Part shown: positions 1 through 5,931 of the stretch, one piece after another
Position numbering within the stretch: the first letter of the stretch is position 1
Layout: every line of letters starts with the position of its first letter
Source of the DNA: DASQJJ01 sp035631115
GTDB taxonomy: Bacteria > Patescibacteriota > Microgenomatia > Levybacterales > UBA12049
Reading direction: 5' to 3'
DNA length: 7,564 bases
Assembly: GCA_035631115.1 (NCBI GenBank)
Contig: DASQJJ010000087.1
Span: 1-7,564, forward strand
Program-made: the position numbers and the translations under genes
The notes under the pieces: model-generated
Database searches by the model: none
Told to the model about the DNA's origin: nothing
The model's input: only the letters and a program-made list of their open reading frames with translations

Positions 1-784
1 CTCGCAAAATTGCTGTTTTGAGTCCAGAAAAAGAAAAGTCATAGTTTTTCTCGTGTAAAAGCGGTCTGGGAAAGTGGTATGCTTTTGGATTTCCCAATTT
101 TGCTTTTTGTTCTATTTCTGGGCCTGCAGGATAGGGGAGGCCCAACAATCTTCCTGACTTATCAAAGCATTCTCCTGCAGCATCGTCTCTCGTGCCCCCA
201 AGCCAGGTTATATCTGTATGACTTTTCATAAGCACCAAATCCGTATGACCCCCTGAGACTATAAGGGCCACTAAAGGAAAGCGAGGAATCTCGCCTCCTT
301 GATCTCCCTCTCCTTTTAGGAGAGGGTTGGGGTGAGGTTGGGTTAGCCAATTTGCGTATATGTGTCCAAAAAGATGATTTATAGGAATAAGCGGCTTGTC
401 CCAAAGAAAAGAAAGTGCTTTGGCTGTTTCTACTCCTACTAAAAGCGATCCAATAAGTCCGGGTCCGTAGGTAACAGCAATTGCATCCACCATAAGATTT
501 TTTCCTTGATCTCCCTCTCCTGGCAGGAGAGGGTTGGGGTGAGGTTTGGGTTTAGAAGTTGAACCAAAAGTAATTCCTGCTTTTTCCAAAGCTTCGTTAA
601 TAACAGGAATAATATATTTTACTTGCTCGCGTGCTGCTGCCTCTGGAATTATGCCGCCTGTTTTACTGTGTATCGCTAAAGAGGTTGCAACAACATTAGA
701 AAGAATTTTTACCTCATTTCCATTACTTTCTACAACTGCTGCTCCCGTTTCATCACATGATGTTTCTATGGCTAATATTCTCAT
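1..784 (-). CDS. tsaD: TsaD, tRNA N6-threonylcarbamoyladenosine (t6A37) transferase, C-terminus cut by window edge
   Basis: TsaD transfers the threonylcarbamoyl group from threonylcarbamoyl-AMP to A37 of ANN-decoding tRNAs, working in the cytoplasm with TsaB and TsaE. Translating the minus strand from the ATG at 784-782 gives 261 residues with no stop before the edge. Family landmarks appear in order: MRILAIETSCDET at the N-terminus, TYGPGLIGSLLVG (105-117), the metal-binding HxxxH as HLFGH (137-141), SGGHT (177-181), DDAAGECFDK (200-209) and FSFSGLKT (250-257). Roughly the last hundred residues of the usual ~335 are missing. The start lies 3 bp after the DUF192 stop, so the two are probably cotranscribed; no clear Shine-Dalgarno is visible. 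The oddity is two in-frame inserts: PHPNPLLPGEGDQG (81-94), just before the DAIAVT strand, and PHPNPLLKGEGDQG (150-163), just before the FPLVALIVSGGHT strand. Both are encoded by a palindromic DNA repeat and absent from typical TsaD. Identification is very secure; whether the enzyme is active with the inserts is inferred from its intact motifs. Confidence 0.95.
   Translation of the reverse strand, partial: MRILAIETSCDETGAAVVESNGNEVKILSNVVATSLAIHSKTGGIIPEAAAREQVKYIIPVINEALEKAGITFGSTSKPKPHPNPLLPGEGDQGKNLMVDAIAVTYGPGLIGSLLVGVETAKALSFLWDKPLIPINHLFGHIYANWLTQPHPNPLLKGEGDQGGEIPRFPLVALIVSGGHTDLVLMKSHTDITWLGGTRDDAAGECFDKSGRLLGLPYPAGPEIEQKAKLGNPKAYHFPRPLLHEKNYDFSFSGLKTAILR
297..337 (-). repeat. Palindromic repeat, copy A, in frame inside tsaD
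   Basis: This 41-bp element is identical to copy B (504-544) except for the three loop bases. On the plus strand CCCTCTCCT (306-314) pairs perfectly with AGGAGAGGG (318-326) around the loop TTT, and a tail TTGGGGTGAGG follows. Weaker similarity continues to about 346. It encodes TsaD residues 150-163. It is over half G+C in an AT-rich gene. In the tsaD direction one of the two unused frames contains a stop (TAA across the loop), so the frame in use is one of the permissive ones. Confidence 0.9.
504..544 (-). repeat. Palindromic repeat, copy B, in frame inside tsaD
   Basis: This is the second copy, in the same orientation and reading phase as copy A. The stem is CCCTCTCCT (513-521) with AGGAGAGGG (525-533), and the loop is GGC instead of TTT. 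It encodes TsaD residues 81-94. Similarity to copy A extends to about 555 with single-base length differences. The copies are offset by exactly 207 bp (69 codons). Confidence 0.9.
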
Positions 785-787
785 ATG

Positions 788-1234
788 TTAGTTGTATATC
801 TCGACCATGTCTCCCTCTTTAAAACCATATTTTTCCGAAAGACCTGCATTTATTTCCAGGACACTATTAGCAGGACCTTTCGGCTTGTACATAGGAAGGT
901 TGTTAGTCTGCTGTTGTGTTGGAATAGGGACAGAGGAATATATGGTTACTATTTTTTTATCTTTCAAAAAAATAATATCTATAGGAAAATGCATGCCTTT
1001 CATCCAAAAGCTGTAATAATCTGCTCGGTCAAATGGGAAATACATTGCTTTATTGTCAGGAAGTGACGTATATTTTGCAAGTCCAATTTCTTTTTGCTGT
1101 GGGGTCAAGGCTACATCTAGATAAAAATCATGACTGTTAATAATAGCAAGAGGAGTTGTATGAAAAATATTATAGATAATAAAAAGATTTACGAGAATAC
1201 AAATAGCAAGAAGGGGAAAAAATATTTTTTTCAT
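788..1234 (-). CDS. DUF192 family protein, membrane-anchored or exported
   Basis: A 148-residue protein of the DUF192 (PF02643) family, whose biochemical role is not established. The N-terminus is a short positive stretch followed by a hydrophobic segment (about residues 5-24), so the rest probably lies outside the membrane, as a signal anchor or after cleavage; no lipobox cysteine is present. The DUF192 body covers about 34-147: DFYLDVALTPQQKEIGL, FWMKGM (76-81), PIDIIFL (84-90), VLEINAG (125-131) and a closing GDMVEI. Length fits the family's exported single-domain form. The start codon shares one base with the stop of the upstream nucleotidylyltransferase gene (TAATG), and tsaD begins 3 bp after its end, so all three are likely on one transcript. 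A weak AAAGAG purine run lies about 6 nt before the ATG. Confidence 0.85.
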   Translation of the reverse strand: MKKIFFPLLAICILVNLFIIYNIFHTTPLAIINSHDFYLDVALTPQQKEIGLAKYTSLPDNKAMYFPFDRADYYSFWMKGMHFPIDIIFLKDKKIVTIYSSVPIPTQQQTNNLPMYKPKGPANSVLEINAGLSEKYGFKEGDMVEIYN

Positions 1235-1719
1235 TACAACTCTTTCGACAAAACATCTAATAATTTTGTTGTAGAGACAGCAGGTAGATATTTATTTACC
1301 TGTTTTACTCTAGCTCCAACTAATTGTGCTTGTCTTTCTTTATGAGTAATATGGGTATCATTTTCTGTTGTTGCAATAACAGTAGGATGAATAGCTCTTA
1401 TAAGAGTGTCGTAGTCAGAATCGGTCATAGTATCTGGTAAGACAACAACAACATCCACATCTTGCAGCCTACTTATCATATGTGCTCTTTCATGTTGTGT
1501 GTGGATAGGTCTATGGATACCTTTCCTTTTTTTAATTGCACTATCACTTTCCAGCAAAACAAATAAAACATCTCCTTCTTTTTTCGCATTTTCCAAAAGC
1601 GTAATATGCCCACTGTGAAGAATGTCAAAGCAACCACCAGCCACCACAATGGTTTTCCCTAGAGAATGGAATTGTTTACTCAGCTTTTCTACTTCCTCTA
1701 TATTTACTATTTTTGCCAT
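1234..1719 (-). CDS. HxGH-type nucleotidylyltransferase (RfaE2/cytidylyltransferase-like), substrate unknown
   Basis: A single-domain protein (161 residues) of the HxGH nucleotidylyltransferase superfamily (PF01467). These enzymes transfer NMP from an NTP to a phosphorylated small molecule and release pyrophosphate. Visible motifs are GGCFDILHSGH (28-38) with the catalytic HxGH at 35-38, a basic KKRKG..RPI stretch (63-72), and VSTTKLLDVL (148-157), matching the (I/V)S(S/T)T nucleotide-binding signature. The closest pattern I recognise is the adenylyl/cytidylyltransferase half of ADP-heptose synthase (RfaE2/HldE C-terminus). However, the central region has an acidic stretch (TENDTHITHKERQAQLVGA) where RfaE2 usually has a GGDY-like motif, so the substrate should not be assumed. 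FAD-synthetase-like or glycerol-phosphate cytidylyltransferase roles are alternatives. It overlaps the DUF192 gene by 1 nt. No Shine-Dalgarno is seen. Confidence 0.8.
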   Translation of the reverse strand: MAKIVNIEEVEKLSKQFHSLGKTIVVAGGCFDILHSGHITLLENAKKEGDVLFVLLESDSAIKKRKGIHRPIHTQHERAHMISRLQDVDVVVVLPDTMTDSDYDTLIRAIHPTVIATTENDTHITHKERQAQLVGARVKQVNKYLPAVSTTKLLDVLSKEL

Positions 1720-1804
1720 AATTTCAACATAAAAAATAAAACATAAAAAATAAAAGATAAGGTACCTTTATTTTTAATTTTTACTTTTTCATTTTTAATT
1801 TTAC
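1720..1804 (-). repeat. AT-rich spacer of short tandem repeats with imperfect hairpin potential
   Basis: The spacer between the VanW gene and the nucleotidylyltransferase gene is almost pure A/T. On the plus strand a 14-mer, acataaaaaataaa, occurs twice in perfect tandem (1727-1740, 1741-1754), and atttttaatttt(t)ac occurs twice (1770-1784, 1791-1804). The only GC-bearing part is ggtacc (1761-1766). On the transcribed strand an A-rich arm precedes ggtacc and a T-rich arm follows it, so the RNA could fold into a long, bulged AU hairpin ending in U-runs. It might weaken or stop transcription out of the VanW gene; that is inference. Confidence 0.6.
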
Positions 1805-3246
1805 TGTGTTCCTACCAGAAATACTGCTTGCCAAGGACGATAATTTGAGACATATGTTTCATTAATAATTTCTTTCCCATTCTGACTAACAACGCGTGAA
1901 AATTTTACTGTTGCACCATTTGCAGAAAAGTCTACTTGCTTAGTTACTCCTTTTGGTAATGTTGGATCGTCCTGGTACCGGGTTGGTGGCGCAGGTGTTT
2001 CATTGGTAATAACAGGAGTTGTCATGGTTACCTCACGCCCATCCTTTACACCGTACAAATAAAATGTAAGTCGCAGTATATCTGGATCAACGACGGTTTG
2101 GATAAGAATATTATGCCCTGTGGTATTTTTAAATTTTAAATCAACGCTTGGCACATAGACTGTTGCATCTATTCCTGGAGGACCATCTTCTTCGTAATAG
2201 CCAACGCGATAATCATGCGCATGTCTTTCTGTTATGGGAAGACCAGCATTAAGAATTGCTCGAAACATTGTTGTTGAGACCTGACACACGCCACCTCCGT
2301 CGCCCAAGACTGTTTTTCCTCCACTAATAACATATGCTTGCTGATACCCAGTGTATGCAGACACGTCTCCCAATGCTTTATCAAAAGAAAATTCCTCATT
2401 TGGCGCTATAACAACGCCATTCAATCGGGAAGCGGCAAGTTTTACATTAAAAATTCTTCCTGGAATTGAATGTTGAAAAAGAGAAGTCCCAGTACCAATG
2501 AGCTCTTTTATTCCTAAATTATTTGCTTTTTCTGTTGTAATTTCTGGAAGCAGAGTTTTTAAGGGGACAGGAAGCTGTATATTTTGTCCATCAGGAAGAG
2601 CAAAAAGATATGGAATGCGTTGATTGAGTGTTTGGCTTATTGCTGCAATATCAACATCCTGTCCGTTACTGGACGGCTTAAATGTTGTTACTTTTCCATT
2701 GGTAAATTGAAATTGCGCGTCAACAGGGTCTTTATGTAAATCTTTCTGAAAGGCTGTAAGAAATGTTGTGAGGGCATCCTGCGAGAATGAGTATGAAGGG
2801 GAAAGCGTAACGCCAAAAAGATATGCCTGAAAAACAAGAGTAATATTGGAAAATATATCACTCGACCTTCCCACACTCATTGCCTGTTGTGCAAGAAGGG
2901 TACTGTTATATCCAAGGTTAAGCTCATTAGCAGATGTCGTTGCATACGTGTCTCCTGCGAGAAATGTAAATATGTCATGAGAGATTTTCTCATTTCTCTG
3001 AGCAAAATAATTTTCTACATATGCCTGGCTCTTGCCTCCAAAATTAACATTGTTAATTGTTACTCCCGGAAACACTAATTTGCTGTAGACTTGTTGGAAG
3101 AAAATGTACGCAAAGCTAACAAGGAAAAAAAATCCAAGTACTGCTCCAACCCCAAACCAAAAGCTTGCGTGAAGGTATGGCAAAATATGTTTGCGTGGAT
3201 TAATCTTGCGTAAATTCTTTATATGTATTTTTTTGATTGATACCAT
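1801..3246 (-). CDS. VanW family cell-envelope protein with peptidoglycan-binding-like and G5-like domains
   Basis: A 481-residue membrane-anchored protein. A basic N-terminus precedes one membrane segment (about 29-51), placing the rest outside the cell. Residues ~57-135 and ~150-215 resemble the PF12229 putative peptidoglycan-binding repeat usually found before VanW: the first has the SANELNLGYNSTLLAQQAMSVGR-type pattern, the second continues to ISQTLNQRI. The VanW domain (PF04294) spans about 248-400, with FNVKLAASRLNG, NEEFSFDKALG, the hallmark GDGGGVCQVSTTMFRA (315-330), and RHAHDYRVGYY. The end (about 404-475, ...RYQDDPTLPKGVTKQVDFSANGATVKFSRVV...) looks like a G5 domain. VanW is named for vancomycin-resistance clusters, but no resistance genes are here, so a general wall-associated role is more likely; its activity is not established. 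It starts 30 bp from the divergent solute-binding protein gene, from a promoter with an almost absent leader. Confidence 0.9.
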   Translation of the reverse strand: MVSIKKIHIKNLRKINPRKHILPYLHASFWFGVGAVLGFFFLVSFAYIFFQQVYSKLVFPGVTINNVNFGGKSQAYVENYFAQRNEKISHDIFTFLAGDTYATTSANELNLGYNSTLLAQQAMSVGRSSDIFSNITLVFQAYLFGVTLSPSYSFSQDALTTFLTAFQKDLHKDPVDAQFQFTNGKVTTFKPSSNGQDVDIAAISQTLNQRIPYLFALPDGQNIQLPVPLKTLLPEITTEKANNLGIKELIGTGTSLFQHSIPGRIFNVKLAASRLNGVVIAPNEEFSFDKALGDVSAYTGYQQAYVISGGKTVLGDGGGVCQVSTTMFRAILNAGLPITERHAHDYRVGYYEEDGPPGIDATVYVPSVDLKFKNTTGHNILIQTVVDPDILRLTFYLYGVKDGREVTMTTPVITNETPAPPTRYQDDPTLPKGVTKQVDFSANGATVKFSRVVSQNGKEIINETYVSNYRPWQAVFLVGTQ

Positions 3247-3266
3247 GTGGCAGTTGATATTATACT
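3237..3266 (+). promoter_or_regulatory. Predicted promoter of the solute-binding protein gene (plus strand)
   Basis: The -35 TTGATA (3237-3242, 5 of 6) and the -10 TATACT (3261-3266) are 18 bp apart. The start site would fall near 3273, a few bases before the ATG at 3277, and no Shine-Dalgarno is present. The -10 overlaps the minus-strand TATAAT (3264-3259), so polymerase can probably occupy only one of the two promoters at a time. Confidence 0.5.
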
Positions 3267-3287
3267 ATGAATATATATGGATGATAA
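3259..3287 (-). promoter_or_regulatory. Predicted promoter of the VanW operon (minus strand)
   Basis: On the minus strand a consensus -10 TATAAT lies at 3264-3259 and a weaker -35, TTATCA (4 of 6), at 3287-3282, with a 17-bp spacer. Transcription should begin near 3252, only about 6 nt before the ATG at 3246, so the mRNA would be leaderless or nearly so. The -35 lies inside the first codons of the divergent gene. Confidence 0.55.
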
Positions 3288-5067
3288 CGTTGTATTTAAG
3301 CCAGGTCAAGCTGCGCCTCCCGTGACGAGTACTGCTCAAAGTTCGACTGCGCAGGATCCCAATTCATCTGTGCCTGGAGATAATCCCCGTATAACGTTAC
3401 ACGACTTGTATGGTCCATCTAATCCCCAAGATCCTTCGATACAACAACCTCCTGCGCAGGGCACTATTCCAAATCCTGCTGTCCCCGCAGAGCAAATTCC
3501 TGTTCAATCGGTTCAACCACCGGTTGAGCCGCCAATTCAAGAGGTACCTATTCAAAATACACCTCCTACAATGCATGAAGTCCCGCAAGAAATACCAAGA
3601 CCACTGCGTCCGGTTGAAGAAGCTGTTGCCCCAGAGCATGAAGAAACTTTGGTACAAGGTGTACCCACTCCCATCCACGAAGCTCAGGTAGTACAGTCTC
3701 CTCCTGTTGTAAAAAGTCCTCCACCTACAAATAATGGCGAAACACTCGATGACAATGGAGGATTTCATTTTTCTTCACTCCTGCGATTTGTTGTTATCGG
3801 TGCACTTGTTGTTATTTTACTTATAATTGTTTGGGCAATAGGGTCATTTATTTTTTCTTCAAAAAATGCAGGCAATCAGAAGGTAACTCTTACGTATTGG
3901 GGACTTTGGGAAGATAAGTCAGTCATGGGACCAATTCTTGCTGATTTTCAAAAACAACATCCAAATATTACCGTTGTTTATTCAAAAGAAGATCCGAAAG
4001 ATTATGTACGACGTCTTCTTACTCGCACACAGGAGGGGAATGGCCCAGATATTTTTAGACTCCATAATACATGGATATACCCATTACAAAATATACTGTT
4101 GCCTTTGCCATCTTCTGTTATAGATAAAAATCAATTAGATAAGAATTTTCCTCCTGTTATGTCCTCTGACATGATTTCCAACGGCGCAGTGTATGGCTTA
4201 CCTATGCAAATGGATACGCTTTCTCTTTTTGTTAATTCCGATATTTTTACTCATGCTGGTGCAACAGTCCCAACTACGTGGGAAAAGTTTATAACGGTTG
4301 CAAAAGCGTTAACAGTAAAAGATCCTAGTGGTCGCATTCAAACAGCAGGTGCAAGTCTTGGTACCTATGAAAATGTTACCCATAGTGCTGACATTGTCTC
4401 GCTTCTTTTGCTTCAAAATGGTGCAAATCTGCAAAAGCTAGATGGCTCGACAAATGCAAAAGATGCATTAACCTTCTATACATCATTTGCCAAACCAGAC
4501 GGAAACGTATGGGACAGTACGCTAGACAATTCTCTTGCAGCCTTTAGTAAAGGAAAAGTAGCAATGTATTTTGGGTATTCATACGATATTTTTGCAATAA
4601 AAGCCGCAAATCCTACGCTTAACTTTGCAATATATCCTGTTCCACATCTTCCAGGAAGGGATATGACAGTTGCTTCTTATTGGGTAGAGGGTGTATCTAA
4701 TAAATCAAAACATCCAAAAGAAAGCTTGGAATTGCTCCAATATCTTGCACAAAAAGAAACCCTAACAAAATTGTATACAGAGGAGTCCAAACAGCGATTA
4801 TTTGGAGAATTGTATGCGCAAACAAATTTAGCAGATGGACTTAAAGCAAATTCGCTCTTAGCTCCATTTATTTCTCAGTACAAAGGGGCACTGTCAAGCA
4901 TTTTTGTTGGAGACACATACTATGACGAATATAATGGTGCTCTTAATAGATATCTTGGTAATGCAGTAAATAGTGTGTTAAAAAATACATCTCCAGAATC
5001 AGCGCTCACAACGCTGTCTCAGGGAGTGAGTCAGGTTACTTCACAATTTACACCGTCTTCACGCTAG
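3277..5067 (+). CDS. Membrane-anchored family 1 extracellular solute-binding protein with long Pro-rich N-terminal arm
   Basis: A 596-residue protein in three parts. Residues 1-165 are low complexity, rich in Pro, Gln, Val and Glu, and probably disordered. Residues ~170-193 form one strong membrane segment, and ~200-590 resemble an ABC-transporter family 1 (sugar-type) solute-binding protein (SBP_bac_1): VTLTYWGLWEDKSVMGPILADFQKQ, GPDIFRLHNTW (256-266), YGLPMQMDTLSLFVN (306-320), the PTTWEKF helix (332-338), and FSKGKVAMYFGYSY (423-436). There is no cleavable signal or lipobox, so the binding domain is tethered outside by an uncleaved helix and the Pro-rich arm should sit in the cytoplasm. 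Typical family members have 400-450 residues and no such arm. No permease or ATPase gene is in the window, so transport or another binding role cannot be decided. The ligand is unknown. The start follows AATATAT with no Shine-Dalgarno. Confidence 0.85.
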   Translation: MDDNVVFKPGQAAPPVTSTAQSSTAQDPNSSVPGDNPRITLHDLYGPSNPQDPSIQQPPAQGTIPNPAVPAEQIPVQSVQPPVEPPIQEVPIQNTPPTMHEVPQEIPRPLRPVEEAVAPEHEETLVQGVPTPIHEAQVVQSPPVVKSPPPTNNGETLDDNGGFHFSSLLRFVVIGALVVILLIIVWAIGSFIFSSKNAGNQKVTLTYWGLWEDKSVMGPILADFQKQHPNITVVYSKEDPKDYVRRLLTRTQEGNGPDIFRLHNTWIYPLQNILLPLPSSVIDKNQLDKNFPPVMSSDMISNGAVYGLPMQMDTLSLFVNSDIFTHAGATVPTTWEKFITVAKALTVKDPSGRIQTAGASLGTYENVTHSADIVSLLLLQNGANLQKLDGSTNAKDALTFYTSFAKPDGNVWDSTLDNSLAAFSKGKVAMYFGYSYDIFAIKAANPTLNFAIYPVPHLPGRDMTVASYWVEGVSNKSKHPKESLELLQYLAQKETLTKLYTEESKQRLFGELYAQTNLADGLKANSLLAPFISQYKGALSSIFVGDTYYDEYNGALNRYLGNAVNSVLKNTSPESALTTLSQGVSQVTSQFTPSSR

Positions 5068-5075
5068 TCTATACT
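5047..5075 (+). promoter_or_regulatory. Predicted promoter inside the 3' end of the solute-binding protein gene
   Basis: TTTACA (5047-5052, 5 of 6 to the -35 consensus) and TATACT (5070-5075, 5 of 6 to the -10) have an ideal 17-bp spacer. The expected start is about 5082, so the transcript would begin at or next to the ATG at 5083. The 15-bp gap between the genes holds no Shine-Dalgarno, which fits a leaderless message. Confidence 0.5.
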
Positions 5076-5082
5076 GCTATCT

Positions 5083-5931
5083 ATGGAAAAAGAAATCTAT
5101 AAGACTTTGGCATATGCAGATATTTTTAATTATCCTCTCACAGGCAATCAAATATTTCATACAGTTGGAATAAAAGTAAGAAGAAAAAAATTTCTCTCAA
5201 ATCTTCAAAAAATCCCTCACGAGATTCACAGTAATTTACTGTACTATTTTCTTCCTGGACGCGAAGAAATAGTACGTCTTAGAATGGAAAAAGAAAAATA
5301 TTCGCAAAGTAAAATAAAAAAAGCAAAAAAAATTATTTCACTACTTTCTTGGATACCGACAATTCGTTTTATAGGAATTAGTGGATCTGTCGCAATGCAT
5401 AATGCAGAGAAAAAAAGCGATATTGACCTTTTCTTTATTACATTGCCTTACAGTGTATGGATAACAAGACTTCTTATATATTGTGTGTTGGAGCTACTAG
5501 GTCTTCGAAGAAGAAAAGGACATTCTACGAGGGACAGTATATGTGCGAATATGTTTGTCGATGAGGACCACTTGCGTTTTCCAATACAAAAAAGAAATCT
5601 CTATCTTGCACACGAAATTGTACAACTCTTCCCAGTGGTTAATAAAAATAATACCTACGAAAAATTTGTACTTGCTAATGTCTGGATACAAAATTATTTT
5701 CCCAATTATCCTATTAGAAATCCATTCGGCAGACTTAGGACAAGAAATAAAGAATTCTCTTTTTCTCTTTTTCTCTTTCCACTAGAATTTTTTATGAGAA
5801 ATATGCAACTATGGTATATGGAGAAAAGTAAAACACGCGAAACAACAACACCATCTCTTATTGCCTTTCACCCAATAGATTATGAGAGTCAGATATTAAA
5901 CGCATATACAAAAAAAATTAAAAATATATGA
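5083..5931 (+). CDS. Winged-helix plus nucleotidyltransferase-fold protein, function unknown
   Basis: A 282-residue protein. Residues 1-65 (IYKTLAYADIFNYPLTGNQI...) look like a small winged-helix domain, and KxK-rich helices follow to about 90. The centre holds a polymerase-beta-type nucleotidyltransferase signature: FIGISGSVAMHNAEKKSDIDLFFIT contains the GS motif (101-102) and the metal-binding pair D113/D115. A possible third acidic residue lies in FVDED (158-162), less certainly. The C-terminal part (165-282) is Phe-, Lys- and Asn-rich without a motif I recognise. Such proteins can transfer a nucleotide to a protein, RNA or small molecule, but neither substrate nor partner can be read here. 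Its TGA stop overlaps the ATG of the CoA-synthesis gene (ATGA), suggesting translational coupling. No antitoxin-like neighbour is present, so I do not call it a toxin. Confidence 0.7.
   Translation: MEKEIYKTLAYADIFNYPLTGNQIFHTVGIKVRRKKFLSNLQKIPHEIHSNLLYYFLPGREEIVRLRMEKEKYSQSKIKKAKKIISLLSWIPTIRFIGISGSVAMHNAEKKSDIDLFFITLPYSVWITRLLIYCVLELLGLRRRKGHSTRDSICANMFVDEDHLRFPIQKRNLYLAHEIVQLFPVVNKNNTYEKFVLANVWIQNYFPNYPIRNPFGRLRTRNKEFSFSLFLFPLEFFMRNMQLWYMEKSKTRETTTPSLIAFHPIDYESQILNAYTKKIKNI

Noticed and set aside
297..337. Hairpin in tsaD as an intrinsic terminator
   Set aside because: No U-run follows in the direction of tsaD transcription, and the coding frame continues through both copies.
162..404. 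Minus-strand 80-residue open frame containing SPQPSPKRRG
   Set aside because: It lies in another frame of tsaD and stays open because the repeat has several stop-free frames. The tsaD frame carries all family motifs.
297..544. CRISPR array suggested by two repeats of similar length
   Set aside because: Only two copies, a 166-bp gap that is tsaD coding sequence, and no cas genes.
1725..1740. Promoter with TATGTT just before the nucleotidylyltransferase ATG
   Set aside because: The distance would suit a leaderless message, but the whole spacer is A/T repeat so such boxes occur by chance, and no -35 stands out.
1801..3246. Vancomycin-resistance gene
   Set aside because: VanW domains are common outside resistance clusters, and no vanA/B, vanH, vanX or vanRS genes are present.
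3397..3768. Minus-strand 123-residue open frame rich in Arg, Trp and Leu
   Set aside because: It is the antisense of the proline-rich arm of the solute-binding protein; its composition comes from reading Pro/Gln codons backwards. No start signal or family motif.
5083..5931. MNT/HEPN-type toxin-antitoxin component
   Set aside because: It has a nucleotidyltransferase signature but is far longer than minimal antitoxins and has no HEPN partner; the next gene is CoA synthesis.
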